Shown: in pieces, positions 1 to 5,966 of the stretch
Numbering within the stretch: the first letter of the stretch is position 1
Layout: each line of letters starts with the position of its first letter
DNA from: DASPWW01 sp035637595
GTDB taxonomy: Bacteria; Actinomycetota; Thermoleophilia; Solirubrobacterales; 70-9
DNA length: 13,860 nucleotides
Assembly: GCA_035637595.1 (NCBI GenBank)
Contig: DASPWW010000082.1
Span: 1-13,860 of the forward strand
Reading direction: 5' to 3'
Position numbers and translations under genes: made by a program
Notes under the pieces: generated by a model
Seen by the model: the letters and a program-made list of their open reading frames with translations, nothing else
Databases searched by the model: none
What the model was told of the DNA's origin: nothing

Positions 1-222
1 CTCGAGCTGGCGCCTTCTGATGCCGAACGGCTTGGTGTCGAGCATGGCCAGACCGTGTCAGTGAGCAGCAACGGCACGAGCCTCGAGGCGCGCGTCGCGA
101 TCCGCGAGCGGATGCGGCCGGGGGCCGGGTTCCTGATCGAGGGCACGGCGCAGAACAACGCCAACCTGCTCGCCGGAGCTGAGATGGTCGAGGTCGCACC
201 CGCCGGGGAGCCGAGCGGATGA
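1..222 (+). CDS. nuoG: NADH-quinone oxidoreductase subunit G, C-terminal fragment
   Basis: The window opens inside a reading frame that gives 73 residues before a TGA at 220-222. The fragment has the look of a molybdopterin-dinucleotide-binding beta-barrel domain, the C-terminal domain of long NuoG subunits: a LGVEHGQTVSV segment at residues 11-21, then a conserved-looking GTAQNNANLLAGAEMVEV stretch at residues 49-66. NuoG is the large iron-sulfur subunit of the peripheral arm and passes electrons from NADH toward quinone. The stop overlaps the nuoH start (ATGA), which ties the fragment to the nuo operon and supports the assignment. The N-terminal Fe-S domains lie outside the window, so the fragment alone would also fit other molybdopterin-family proteins. 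Confidence 0.85.
   Translation, partial: LELAPSDAERLGVEHGQTVSVSSNGTSLEARVAIRERMRPGAGFLIEGTAQNNANLLAGAEMVEVAPAGEPSG
205..210 (+). promoter_or_regulatory. Ribosome binding site for nuoH
   Basis: GGGGAG lies 8 nt before the nuoH ATG at 219, inside the end of nuoG. It fixes the nuoH start and shows that genes inside the operon use Shine-Dalgarno initiation. Confidence 0.6.
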
Positions 223-1220
223 CCGTGCCGCTCGCCGACGTCGGCTTCGCCGAGGCGACCTGGGTCCTGATCGTCAAGTCGATCGTGATCTTTGCCGTGA
301 TCTTCACGATCGTCCCGCTGCTGACCCTCGTCGAGCGCAAGCTGCTCGGCCGCTTCCAGGCGCGCTACGGCCCCAACCGCGTCGGCCCGTTCGGGCTGCT
401 GCAGCCGCTCGCCGACGCGCTCAAGCTGATCTCGAAGGAGTACTACACGCCCCAGAACGCGGTGCCGGTCCTGTGGGCGCTGGGGCCGATGATCGTGATC
501 TTCTCCGCGGTGGCGGCGCTGGCGATTCTGCCGTTCGGGAACGTCAAGGACGGGGTCGGCTTCTACGGGATCGATGTCTCGATCGGCATCCTGTACTTCT
601 TCGCCTTCGGCTCGATCGCCTTCTACGGACTGCTGATCGGCGGCTGGGCCTCGGGTTCGAAGTACAGCTTTCTCGGCGCGATGCGCTCCGCCGCCCAGCT
701 GATCTCGTACGAGGTTTCGATGGGCCTGGCGCTGCTCGGGGTGATCATGATGGCCGGCACGCTGTCGCTGACCGGGGTCGTCGAGGCACAGGATGAGGTC
801 TGGTACGTCGTGCCCCAGATCGTCGGCTTCGTGGTCTTCATGGTCGCCGGGTTCGCGGAGGCCAACCGCACCCCGTTCGACCTCCCGGAGGCCGACGCTG
901 AGCTGGTCGCCGGCTACCAGACGGAGTACGGGGGGATGCGGTACGGCACGTTCGCGCTCACCGAGTACCTCGAGATGTTCCTCATCTCGGGGATCGCGGT
1001 GACGTTCTTCCTCGGCGGCTGGCACGGGCCCGGCCCGGGCTGGCTGGACCCGATCTGGGTGCTGGTCAAGCTGCTCGCCCTCGTGTTCTTCTTCATGTGG
1101 ATCCGGGCGACGGTCCCGCGGCTGCGCTACGACCAGCTGATGAGCCTGGGGTGGAAGGTGATGCTGCCGCTGGCGACGCTCAACGTGCTCGTCACGGCGG
1201 TCCTGGTCACGGTGCTGTGA
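219..1220 (+). CDS. nuoH: NADH-quinone oxidoreductase subunit H
   Basis: This 333-residue integral membrane subunit joins the peripheral and membrane arms of complex I and forms much of the quinone chamber. Family hallmarks are plain: ERKLLGRFQARYGPNRVGP starting at residue 39, leading into LLQPLADALKLISKE (60-74); the acidic quinone-site loop AEANRTPFDLPEADAELVAG (213-232) followed by YQTEYGGMRYG; and FFMWIRATVPRLRYDQLMSLGWK near the C-terminus (291-313). Hydrophobic segments between these fit the expected eight or so membrane helices, and the length is normal. The ATG at 219 overlaps the nuoG stop and has a GGGGAG site 8 nt upstream. The TGA at 1218-1220 shares its last base with the nuoI ATG, so translation is probably coupled. 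Confidence 0.98.
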   Translation: MTVPLADVGFAEATWVLIVKSIVIFAVIFTIVPLLTLVERKLLGRFQARYGPNRVGPFGLLQPLADALKLISKEYYTPQNAVPVLWALGPMIVIFSAVAALAILPFGNVKDGVGFYGIDVSIGILYFFAFGSIAFYGLLIGGWASGSKYSFLGAMRSAAQLISYEVSMGLALLGVIMMAGTLSLTGVVEAQDEVWYVVPQIVGFVVFMVAGFAEANRTPFDLPEADAELVAGYQTEYGGMRYGTFALTEYLEMFLISGIAVTFFLGGWHGPGPGWLDPIWVLVKLLALVFFFMWIRATVPRLRYDQLMSLGWKVMLPLATLNVLVTAVLVTVL

Positions 1221-1795
1221 TGGAGGCGAGGGCGAACACCGAGAACGCCGACTGGTCGGCGTTCCCCTACCTGGCGTCCGCCGACGTGATCTCGGTCCAG
1301 CGCGGCCCCGAGCCAGGCGGCCCGGGCGGCGCCTACCGCGCCTTTGGCGAGACCCTGCGCGGGCTGAAGACCACCTTCGCGCGCATCGTCGAGGGCCCGG
1401 TGACGATTCAGTACCCGGAGGAGAAGACACCCGTCTACCCGCGCTTCCGCGGTCGCCACAAGCTGCATCGCTTCGATGACACCGGGCTCGAGAAGTGCGT
1501 CGGCTGCTCGCTGTGCGCGGCGGCATGCCCCGCCGACTGCATCCGCGTCGTCGCCGCCGAGAACGACCCCGCCGACCGCAAGTCGGCCGGCGAGCGCTAC
1601 GCCGAGGTCTACGAGATCAACCTCAGCCGCTGCATCTTCTGCGGCTATTGCGAGGTCGCGTGCCCGTTCGACGCGATCACGATGGGCCACGACTACGAGA
1701 TGTCGGACTACAACCGCTCCGACCTGATCTTCACCAAGGAGATGCTGCTCGCCGAGCCGATCGACAAGACGCCGCTGCGTCGCGAGGGCGAGTAG
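1220..1795 (+). CDS. nuoI: NADH-quinone oxidoreductase subunit I (2x[4Fe-4S])
   Basis: This 191-residue subunit carries the two [4Fe-4S] clusters (N6a and N6b) that hand electrons to the last cluster next to quinone. Two ferredoxin motifs are complete: C93-x2-C96-x2-C99-x3-C103 (CVGCSLCAAACP) and C138-x2-C141-x2-C144-x3-C148 (CIFCGYCEVACP). The frame is open further upstream, to 1097, but that part lies in another frame over nuoH. The ATG at 1220, overlapping the nuoH stop, gives a normal family length. No Shine-Dalgarno is visible, so it is probably translated by coupling. The gene ends at 1795, only 9 nt from the stop of a convergent gene. nuoJ, its usual next neighbour, lies about 5.1 kb downstream. 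Confidence 0.97.
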   Translation: MEARANTENADWSAFPYLASADVISVQRGPEPGGPGGAYRAFGETLRGLKTTFARIVEGPVTIQYPEEKTPVYPRFRGRHKLHRFDDTGLEKCVGCSLCAAACPADCIRVVAAENDPADRKSAGERYAEVYEINLSRCIFCGYCEVACPFDAITMGHDYEMSDYNRSDLIFTKEMLLAEPIDKTPLRREGE

Positions 1796-1804
1796 CCGGA
1801 CCGG

Positions 1805-2323
1805 TCAGGCGAACAGCATCTCGACGGCGCGGCGAAACGAAGCCGGGTCGATCGCCGGAAACCGGTAGAGCTCGGGCTCGATCCGCTCGAAGTAGGCAAG
1901 GGCCGCGGCGCGCTCGACGAGACCGCGGCCGAGCAGCGCCTCGACGTCCGCGACGTCCTGGGCGTGGCCCCGCTCGACCTTCGACAGCGCCTGGGCGTAG
2001 AGGTCGAAGTGGTAGACGGCGAGGCTGCCGAAGTCGCGCTCGAACAATCCGCGCTCCTCCCACCCCTCCGGAACGGGGACGAAGTCGAGCGGCGAGGCCA
2101 ACTCCACGTTCACACGCTGCGATTCCTTGACCAGCGGGATCGCGCGCAGCAGGCGCTCGCTTTCGGGAACGGGCCTGATGTCGATGTCGATCGTCGAGTC
2201 GCGCCAGCCGAGCAGGACCGCCGTTGCCCCGCCTGTCAGGTAGACGCGAGTGCCGGCCTCCGCAGCGGCGCCGAGCGCTGCCAGGGCAGCTTCGATGCGC
2301 GCGCGGTCGGCTAGGTCGCGCAC
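1805..2323 (-). CDS. Nucleotidyltransferase-fold protein (DUF6036/AbiEii-like)
   Basis: This 172-residue protein has the signature of the minimal nucleotidyltransferase fold: YLTGGATAVLLG (residues 28-39, glycines 31-32), then a D-x-D pair at D46 and D48 (STIDIDIR). Further on, FDLYAQALSKVERGHAQDVADVEALL (106-131) resembles the conserved helix of DUF6036 and AbiEii-type nucleotidyltransferases (K115, R118, D123). The start is GTG at 2323, overlapping the upstream 89-residue gene by 13 bp, so the two are probably translationally coupled. Members of this superfamily transfer nucleotides to RNA or protein, and some are toxins of toxin-antitoxin or abortive-infection pairs. Which applies here cannot be told. 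It converges on nuoI with no terminator between them. Confidence 0.75.
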   Translation of the reverse strand: MRDLADRARIEAALAALGAAAEAGTRVYLTGGATAVLLGWRDSTIDIDIRPVPESERLLRAIPLVKESQRVNVELASPLDFVPVPEGWEERGLFERDFGSLAVYHFDLYAQALSKVERGHAQDVADVEALLGRGLVERAAALAYFERIEPELYRFPAIDPASFRRAVEMLFA

Positions 2324-2580
2324 GCCCTGGCCCGCTCGAAGCTCACCAGCCGGCGAACGAGCGCGTTATAGCGAGCGTGGGCGGAATCGGAATCCGACGA
2401 CGCGAGCCGGAGGTAGAGGCGCCGCTCCGGGTCGGCCACGGGGTGCTCGACCGGGATCCCCAGCGAGCGCAGCCTGGGGGCGCCGATCGAGACGAGCAAC
2501 GCCTCGACTGTCTCATCACCCCGTGCGAGGTCCACGACGCCGCGCTCGATGAGGTCGCCTCCGGGGAGGTCGTGGTACAT
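2311..2580 (-). CDS. Small protein of unknown function paired with the nucleotidyltransferase
   Basis: This 89-residue soluble protein starts MYHDLPGGDLIERGVVDLARG and ends in a basic helical segment, AHARYNALVRRLVSFERARA (67-86). I recognise no named domain. The PGGDLIERG..DLARG..TVEALLVSIGAPRL stretch reads as a compact alpha-helical fold and may belong to an uncharacterised actinobacterial family. Its 3' end overlaps the nucleotidyltransferase start by 13 bp, and its own ATG lies 9 bp after the esterase stop, so it could be read with the whole minus-strand cluster or from its own start-proximal promoter (TAAGCT, 2587-2592). Small gene first, nucleotidyltransferase second is the order seen in some antitoxin-toxin pairs; that role is only an inference. 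Confidence 0.65.
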   Translation of the reverse strand: MYHDLPGGDLIERGVVDLARGDETVEALLVSIGAPRLRSLGIPVEHPVADPERRLYLRLASSDSDSAHARYNALVRRLVSFERARACAT

Positions 2581-2586
2581 ACGCCA

Positions 2587-2592
2587 AGCTTA
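2587..2592 (-). promoter_or_regulatory. Candidate -10 element TAAGCT, leaderless start
   Basis: On the minus strand TAAGCT ends exactly 6 nt before the ATG at 2580, and there is no Shine-Dalgarno. This is the spacing expected if transcription starts at or next to the start codon. The TAA stop of the esterase is the first half of the hexamer. It shares its hexamer and following bases (TAAGCTTGGC versus TAAGCTTTGGC) with the box in front of the RNase HI-like gene. Confidence 0.35.
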
Positions 2593-3522
2593 GGCTGCGT
2601 CCCGGAAGCGCCGACTGAGAAATGCGGCCAACTCGGCGATCGCTTCGTCGGAGGCGCGCAGCACGCCGGCGTGAAGCTGGAAGGCGTGGCCGAGACCCTC
2701 GTAGGGGCTCAGTCGCACGTCGACGCCGGCGGCTGCGGCGCGCTCCGCGAGCCGTTCGGCGTCGCTGAGCAGGATCTCGCGCGTCCCGACCTGGATCAGG
2801 ATTGGAGGCAGTCCGGCGAGCTCGGCGAAGAGCGGCGATGCCGCGGGGTCGCCGGCGGGCCGGCCGTCCATGTAGATACGGCCGCATTCGGCGAGCCAGG
2901 CAGGGGTGAGCATCGCGTCGGCGCTTGCCTTCGCGGCGAGGCTCTCACCGCTCAGCGTCAGATCGACCCACGGCGAGATCAGCGCCAGGGCCCCGGGCAG
3001 CACGATGCCCGCATCCCTGGCGTGGACGGCCGCGGCGAGCGCCAGGCCGCCGCCCGCCGAGTCGCCGACGAGCGCGACGCGCTGTGGGTCGGCGCCCCGC
3101 CCCAGCAGCCATTCGTAGGCGGTCAGGGTGTCGTCGAGCGCCGCGGGGAACCGGTGCTCGGGCGCAAGCCGGTAGTCGAGCGCGTAGACCGCGGCCCCCG
3201 AGGCGCGCGCGATGTGCGCAGCGATCACGCCCTCGGCCCGCGGCGAGCCGACCACGTAGCCGCCCCCGTGCAGGTAGATCACGGCGCCGCTTCCGGTGCC
3301 CGAGGCGTGCTGGACGAGATCGGCGGCGACCCCGTCGAGCATCACGCGGGCGCGCGTCGTCCCGGCGGGGATGAGGTTCAGCCTCGCCAGCGCCCCCGTC
3401 CAGCGGCGCTGCACGCCGACCGGCACACGCGGGTTGAGCGCCGGCCTGAGCAGCCCGCGGACGAAAGCCCGGACGGCCAGGCCGAGCACGCCCTGGGCCC
3501 CGCGCTCAGCCGGTCCCTGCAA
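2590..3522 (-). CDS. Alpha/beta hydrolase, hormone-sensitive-lipase (HSL) family esterase
   Basis: A 310-residue carboxylesterase of the HSL (family IV) type. Seen in the sequence: oxyanion-hole motif HGGGY (85-89), the DYRLAPEHRFPAALDD block (116-131), nucleophile elbow GDSAGG (153-158, Ser155), acid region TREILLSDAERLAE (247-260, Asp254 the likely triad acid) and catalytic histidine in GLGHAFQL (His279). No signal peptide is evident, so it is probably cytoplasmic. The start is a TTG at 3522 that overlaps the monooxygenase stop by 17 bp; a GTG at 3489 is a possible alternative. Stop-start overlap behind a Baeyer-Villiger-type enzyme suggests it cleaves the ester that enzyme makes. Exact substrate unknown. 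Confidence 0.92.
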   Translation of the reverse strand: MQGPAERGAQGVLGLAVRAFVRGLLRPALNPRVPVGVQRRWTGALARLNLIPAGTTRARVMLDGVAADLVQHASGTGSGAVIYLHGGGYVVGSPRAEGVIAAHIARASGAAVYALDYRLAPEHRFPAALDDTLTAYEWLLGRGADPQRVALVGDSAGGGLALAAAVHARDAGIVLPGALALISPWVDLTLSGESLAAKASADAMLTPAWLAECGRIYMDGRPAGDPAASPLFAELAGLPPILIQVGTREILLSDAERLAERAAAAGVDVRLSPYEGLGHAFQLHAGVLRASDEAIAELAAFLSRRFRDAA

Positions 3523-5041
3523 CCCGGTAGTCCGCGAGCTCGAGATGCCGCGTGCGCACTCGGTAGTCGAGCGTCAGCCCCGGCCAGTTGTTGGTGACCC
3601 GCCCCGACTCGGTGCGATACCAGCTCGCGCAGCCCGTCGCCCATACGGAGTCGCGCAGCCGCCGCTGGAGCTCCGCGTTGAACGCCCGCTGGACCTCGGG
3701 CCGCAGGTCGATGTAGCGCGCCCCGGTCGCGCGCAGCTTGCGGATCGAGTCGATCACGTAGCGGATCTGGCTCTCCAGCATGTAGAGGACGGATCCAACG
3801 CCGAGGTTGGTGTTGGGCCCGTAGAGGATGAACATGTTCGGGAACCCCGACACGGTCAGGCCGAGGTAGGCCTCGGGGCCGTCGCGCCACGCCTCGTTGA
3901 GATCGCGGCCGCCAAGTCCCGATATCGCCATCGGGGACAGGAACTCGGTAGCGCGGAACCCGGTCGCCATGATGATCGCGTCGACCGGGCGCTCGACGCC
4001 GCCGTCGGCGACGATCCGGTCGGGCTCGATCGAGGAGATTCGCTCGCTCACCACCTCGACGTTGGTGCGCTGCAGGCTCGCGTACCAGTCGTCCGACAGC
4101 AGGATCCGCTTGCAGCCCATCGGATAGTCGGGCTCGAGCTTCGCCTGCAGTTCGGGGTCGGGCACCTCGCTTCGCAAGCGCCGCCGGGTCAACAGCTCGA
4201 ACGGGCGCATGAGCACGCGCAGGCGTGTGAACGCGAGCACGAACGTCTCGTAGAAGAGGTAGTCCCACGCCCGGCTCAGCCTCTGGACCGCGGGCAGGCG
4301 CTGATAGAGCCGCCGCTCCCGGGATCCGTAAAGCCGATCGGGCTTGCGGACCACCCACGGAGCCGAGCGCTGGAAGAGGTGGAGCCTCTCCACCCGGGGC
4401 GCGATCTCGGGCACGAACTGGATCGCGCTCGCGCCGGTGCCGATCACGGCGACGCGCCTGCCGGTGAGGTCGAGGTCGTGGTCCCAGCGCGCCGAGTGAA
4501 AGACCGGCCCCGAGAAGCCCTCGAGGCCCGGGAGCGCGGGATAGGCTGGGCGCGACAGCTGACCGGTCGCCGCGACGAGCACCTCGGCATCGATCCGCTC
4601 GCCGTCCGCGGTCCGGAGCCGCCAGACGCCGGCCGGCTCGTCGAAGTCCGCGGCGGCGACCTCGGTGCCGAGCTGAAGGTGATCCTCGACCCCGTGCTTG
4701 CGGATGCAGCGGTGGAGGTACTCGAGTATCTCCTCGCGCGGCGGAAAGCGGCGCGACCAGTCGTGCTTGGGCTCGAAGGAGAACGAGTACAGGTGCGAGG
4801 GGATGTCGCAGGTCAGCCCCGGATAGCTGTTGTCGTGCCACACCCCGCCGACGCCGTCGCCCTTCTCGAGGATCGTGAACGAGTCGATCCCCGACTGCTT
4901 GAGCCGGATCGCCAATCCGATCCCCCCGAACCCCGCGCCGACGATGACTATCCGCGGGGTTGGCGCGGAGCCGTTGCTCGTGCCGTTCCGAGCCACGACA
5001 ACAGCGTAGGCGCTCGGCCCGCCCCGCTCCGTCACCATCAT
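3506..5041 (-). CDS. FAD/NADPH-dependent monooxygenase, Baeyer-Villiger / flavin monooxygenase type
   Basis: Up to 511 residues. Two dinucleotide-binding Rossmann motifs are present: FAD site GAGFGG (35-40), continuing to LEKGDGVGGVWHDNSYPG (58-75), and NADPH site GTGASA (201-206). Between them is the Baeyer-Villiger fingerprint F-x-G-x3-H-x3-W-D (F176, H182, W186, D187). A KR pair (311-312) and the C-terminal blocks MATGF (358-362) and GFPNMFILYGPNTN (399-412) are also typical. Type I enzymes of this family insert oxygen next to a ketone carbonyl to give an ester or lactone. The start is uncertain. Twin ATGs at 5041/5038 lack a Shine-Dalgarno and leave 6 bp to the divergent DUF167 gene. A GTG at 4996 (residue 16) sits 6 nt after a TACGCT box, keeps the whole FAD motif, and may be the true start. 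Confidence 0.93.
   Translation of the reverse strand: MMVTERGGPSAYAVVVARNGTSNGSAPTPRIVIVGAGFGGIGLAIRLKQSGIDSFTILEKGDGVGGVWHDNSYPGLTCDIPSHLYSFSFEPKHDWSRRFPPREEILEYLHRCIRKHGVEDHLQLGTEVAAADFDEPAGVWRLRTADGERIDAEVLVAATGQLSRPAYPALPGLEGFSGPVFHSARWDHDLDLTGRRVAVIGTGASAIQFVPEIAPRVERLHLFQRSAPWVVRKPDRLYGSRERRLYQRLPAVQRLSRAWDYLFYETFVLAFTRLRVLMRPFELLTRRRLRSEVPDPELQAKLEPDYPMGCKRILLSDDWYASLQRTNVEVVSERISSIEPDRIVADGGVERPVDAIIMATGFRATEFLSPMAISGLGGRDLNEAWRDGPEAYLGLTVSGFPNMFILYGPNTNLGVGSVLYMLESQIRYVIDSIRKLRATGARYIDLRPEVQRAFNAELQRRLRDSVWATGCASWYRTESGRVTNNWPGLTLDYRVRTRHLELADYRVAGTG
5003..5008 (-). promoter_or_regulatory. Candidate -10 element TACGCT for the monooxygenase operon
   Basis: On the minus strand TACGCT lies 6 nt before an in-frame GTG at 4996 of the monooxygenase, matching the arrangement at other unit starts in the window. 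No good -35 is seen. If used, the 51 bp between this GTG and the DUF167 start becomes the divergent promoter region. Confidence 0.3.
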
Positions 5042-5047
5042 GAGGCA

Positions 5048-5335
5048 GTGAGCGAGGCTCGGATCAAGGTTCGGCTTCAGCCGCGCGCCCGCGGCGACGA
5101 GATCATGGCCGTCCGTGACGGAGTCGTGATCGCACGCGTGACGGCGCCGCCGGTCGACGGGCGGGCGAATCGGGCTCTGTGCAAGCTGATCGCCCGTCAG
5201 GCCGGGGTCGCCCCGTCGCGCGTCACGGTCCTGCGAGGCGAGCGATCCCGCGACAAGCTGGTCCGGATCGAGGGGCTCGATCCCGCGGCGCTGCCGGAGG
5301 CGCTCAGGTCAGGGCCTCCCAGGGGCCGCGGGTAG
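5048..5335 (+). CDS. DUF167 / YggU family protein
   Basis: A 95-residue small alpha/beta protein of the widespread DUF167 (YggU) family. The family pattern is complete: RIKVRLQPRARGDEI near the N-terminus (5-19), the hallmark VTAPPVDGRANRALCKLIA (31-49) and the end block VTVLRGERSRDKLVRIEGL (59-77). The biochemical role of this family is not established. The GTG at 5048 is chosen because the conserved strand begins four residues later; an internal ATG at 5105 would remove it. Only a weak GAGG lies just upstream. The monooxygenase is divergent, and the 3' end overlaps the convergent tetR gene by 27 bp. In many genomes this family sits next to unrelated housekeeping genes, so its neighbours say little about its job. 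Confidence 0.88.
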   Translation: MSEARIKVRLQPRARGDEIMAVRDGVVIARVTAPPVDGRANRALCKLIARQAGVAPSRVTVLRGERSRDKLVRIEGLDPAALPEALRSGPPRGRG

Positions 5336-5926
5336 CTCGAATCCGCCAGCGCGCAGGGCATCCGAGAGCGCGGCAGCGAGCATGTCGAGGAGCTTCGCGC
5401 GCGCGAGCCGGCGCCGGCGCCGGCGCCGGCGAAGCCAGGCGGTTATCGCAGCCTCGGTGAACCCCTGCCAGCCGTGCAGGGCGATCTCGAGCCGGGGCGT
5501 CGGCTCGTCGATGTTGAGCGCCTCGATGACGTGCCGCAAACCACGGCCGCGTGCCTCATCGAGGATCAGGTCGACCTCCTCGTCCGCTCCCTGCCCGCCA
5601 CCCACGAACGCGGTGTATGCCCGCGGATAGCGGGCCGCGAAGTCGACGTGCGCCTCGAGCCCGGCGTAGAGCTGCTCGAGCGGCGTCCTTCCGGGCTCCG
5701 GAGCGGTGGCGGCCACGAGCCGGTCTGTCACGGTCCTGACCACCTCGACGTATAGGCCCCGCTTGTCCCCGAAATAGTGGAAGGCCAACCCGTGCGAGAC
5801 GCCCGCCGCCCAAGCCACGTCCCCCATAGCGACCTCCGGGTACGGCCGGGTCGCGAACAGCTCGAGCCCGGCGGCGATCAGCTGCCGGCGGCGCTCGTCG
5901 GTCGGGAGTCGGGCGCGCGTTGCCAT
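5309..5926 (-). CDS. TetR/AcrR-family transcriptional regulator
   Basis: This 205-residue one-component repressor has an N-terminal TetR helix-turn-helix: RRRQLIAAGLELFATRPYPEV (12-32), recognition region GDVAWAAGVSHGLAFHYFGDKRGLYVEV (35-62). The rest is an all-helical ligand domain with no recognisable ligand signature. The frame is open further upstream, but the ATG at 5926 places the HTH at the normal distance from the N-terminus. A perfect palindrome begins immediately upstream of this ATG, so it probably represses itself and the divergent hydrolase. Oddity: eight consecutive arginines (166-173) in a C-terminal helix, encoded by a GCCGGC tandem repeat. Its last codons overlap the DUF167 gene tail to tail. 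Confidence 0.92.
   Translation of the reverse strand: MATRARLPTDERRRQLIAAGLELFATRPYPEVAMGDVAWAAGVSHGLAFHYFGDKRGLYVEVVRTVTDRLVAATAPEPGRTPLEQLYAGLEAHVDFAARYPRAYTAFVGGGQGADEEVDLILDEARGRGLRHVIEALNIDEPTPRLEIALHGWQGFTEAAITAWLRRRRRRRRLARAKLLDMLAAALSDALRAGGFELPAAPGRP
5407..5430. repeat. Four tandem copies of GCCGGC inside tetR
   Basis: Four perfect copies of the hexamer GCCGGC run from 5407 to 5430. On the minus strand they give alternating CGC/CGG codons for the Arg166-173 run in the TetR protein. Gain or loss of one unit would change the arginine run by two residues without a frameshift. Confidence 0.9.
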
Positions 5927-5945
5927 TATTGATCGTGAGTCAATA
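5927..5945. promoter_or_regulatory. Palindromic operator TATTGA-N7-TCAATA (probable TetR site)
   Basis: Perfect 6-bp arms TATTGA (5927-5932) and TCAATA (5940-5945) flank a 7-bp spacer in the 40-bp region between divergent tetR and the hydrolase. It touches the tetR ATG at 5926 and contains the candidate -35 of the hydrolase promoter. Bound TetR protein should therefore block both directions. A 19-bp inverted repeat in a divergent tetR intergenic region is typical for self-regulated TetR proteins. Confidence 0.75.
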
Positions 5946-5957
5946 GTACGGTAGGCT
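5929..5957 (+). promoter_or_regulatory. Candidate promoter of the divergent hydrolase
   Basis: TTGATC (5929-5934) and TAGGCT (5952-5957) are separated by 17 bp, and TAGGCT ends 9 nt before the ATG at 5967. There is no Shine-Dalgarno, so the transcript would be leaderless or nearly so. The -35 lies within the palindromic operator, which predicts TetR repression. Confidence 0.5.
5943..5948 (-). promoter_or_regulatory. Candidate -10 element TACTAT for tetR
   Basis: Read on the minus strand, TACTAT ends 16 nt before the tetR ATG and overlaps the outer half of the operator. Transcription would begin about 9-10 nt before the ATG, inside the palindrome. No convincing -35 is seen. Confidence 0.3.
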
Positions 5958-5966
5958 GCGGAACCG

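Noticed and set aside
1097..1219. N-terminal extension of NuoI
   Set aside because: It overlaps nuoH by 41 codons out of frame and has no conserved residues; the ATG at 1220 fits the family.
3296..5335. Plus-strand open frame of 679 codons running into the DUF167 frame
   Set aside because: Only the last 95 residues match a family. The rest is the antisense of the monooxygenase and esterase genes, so this is not a fusion protein.
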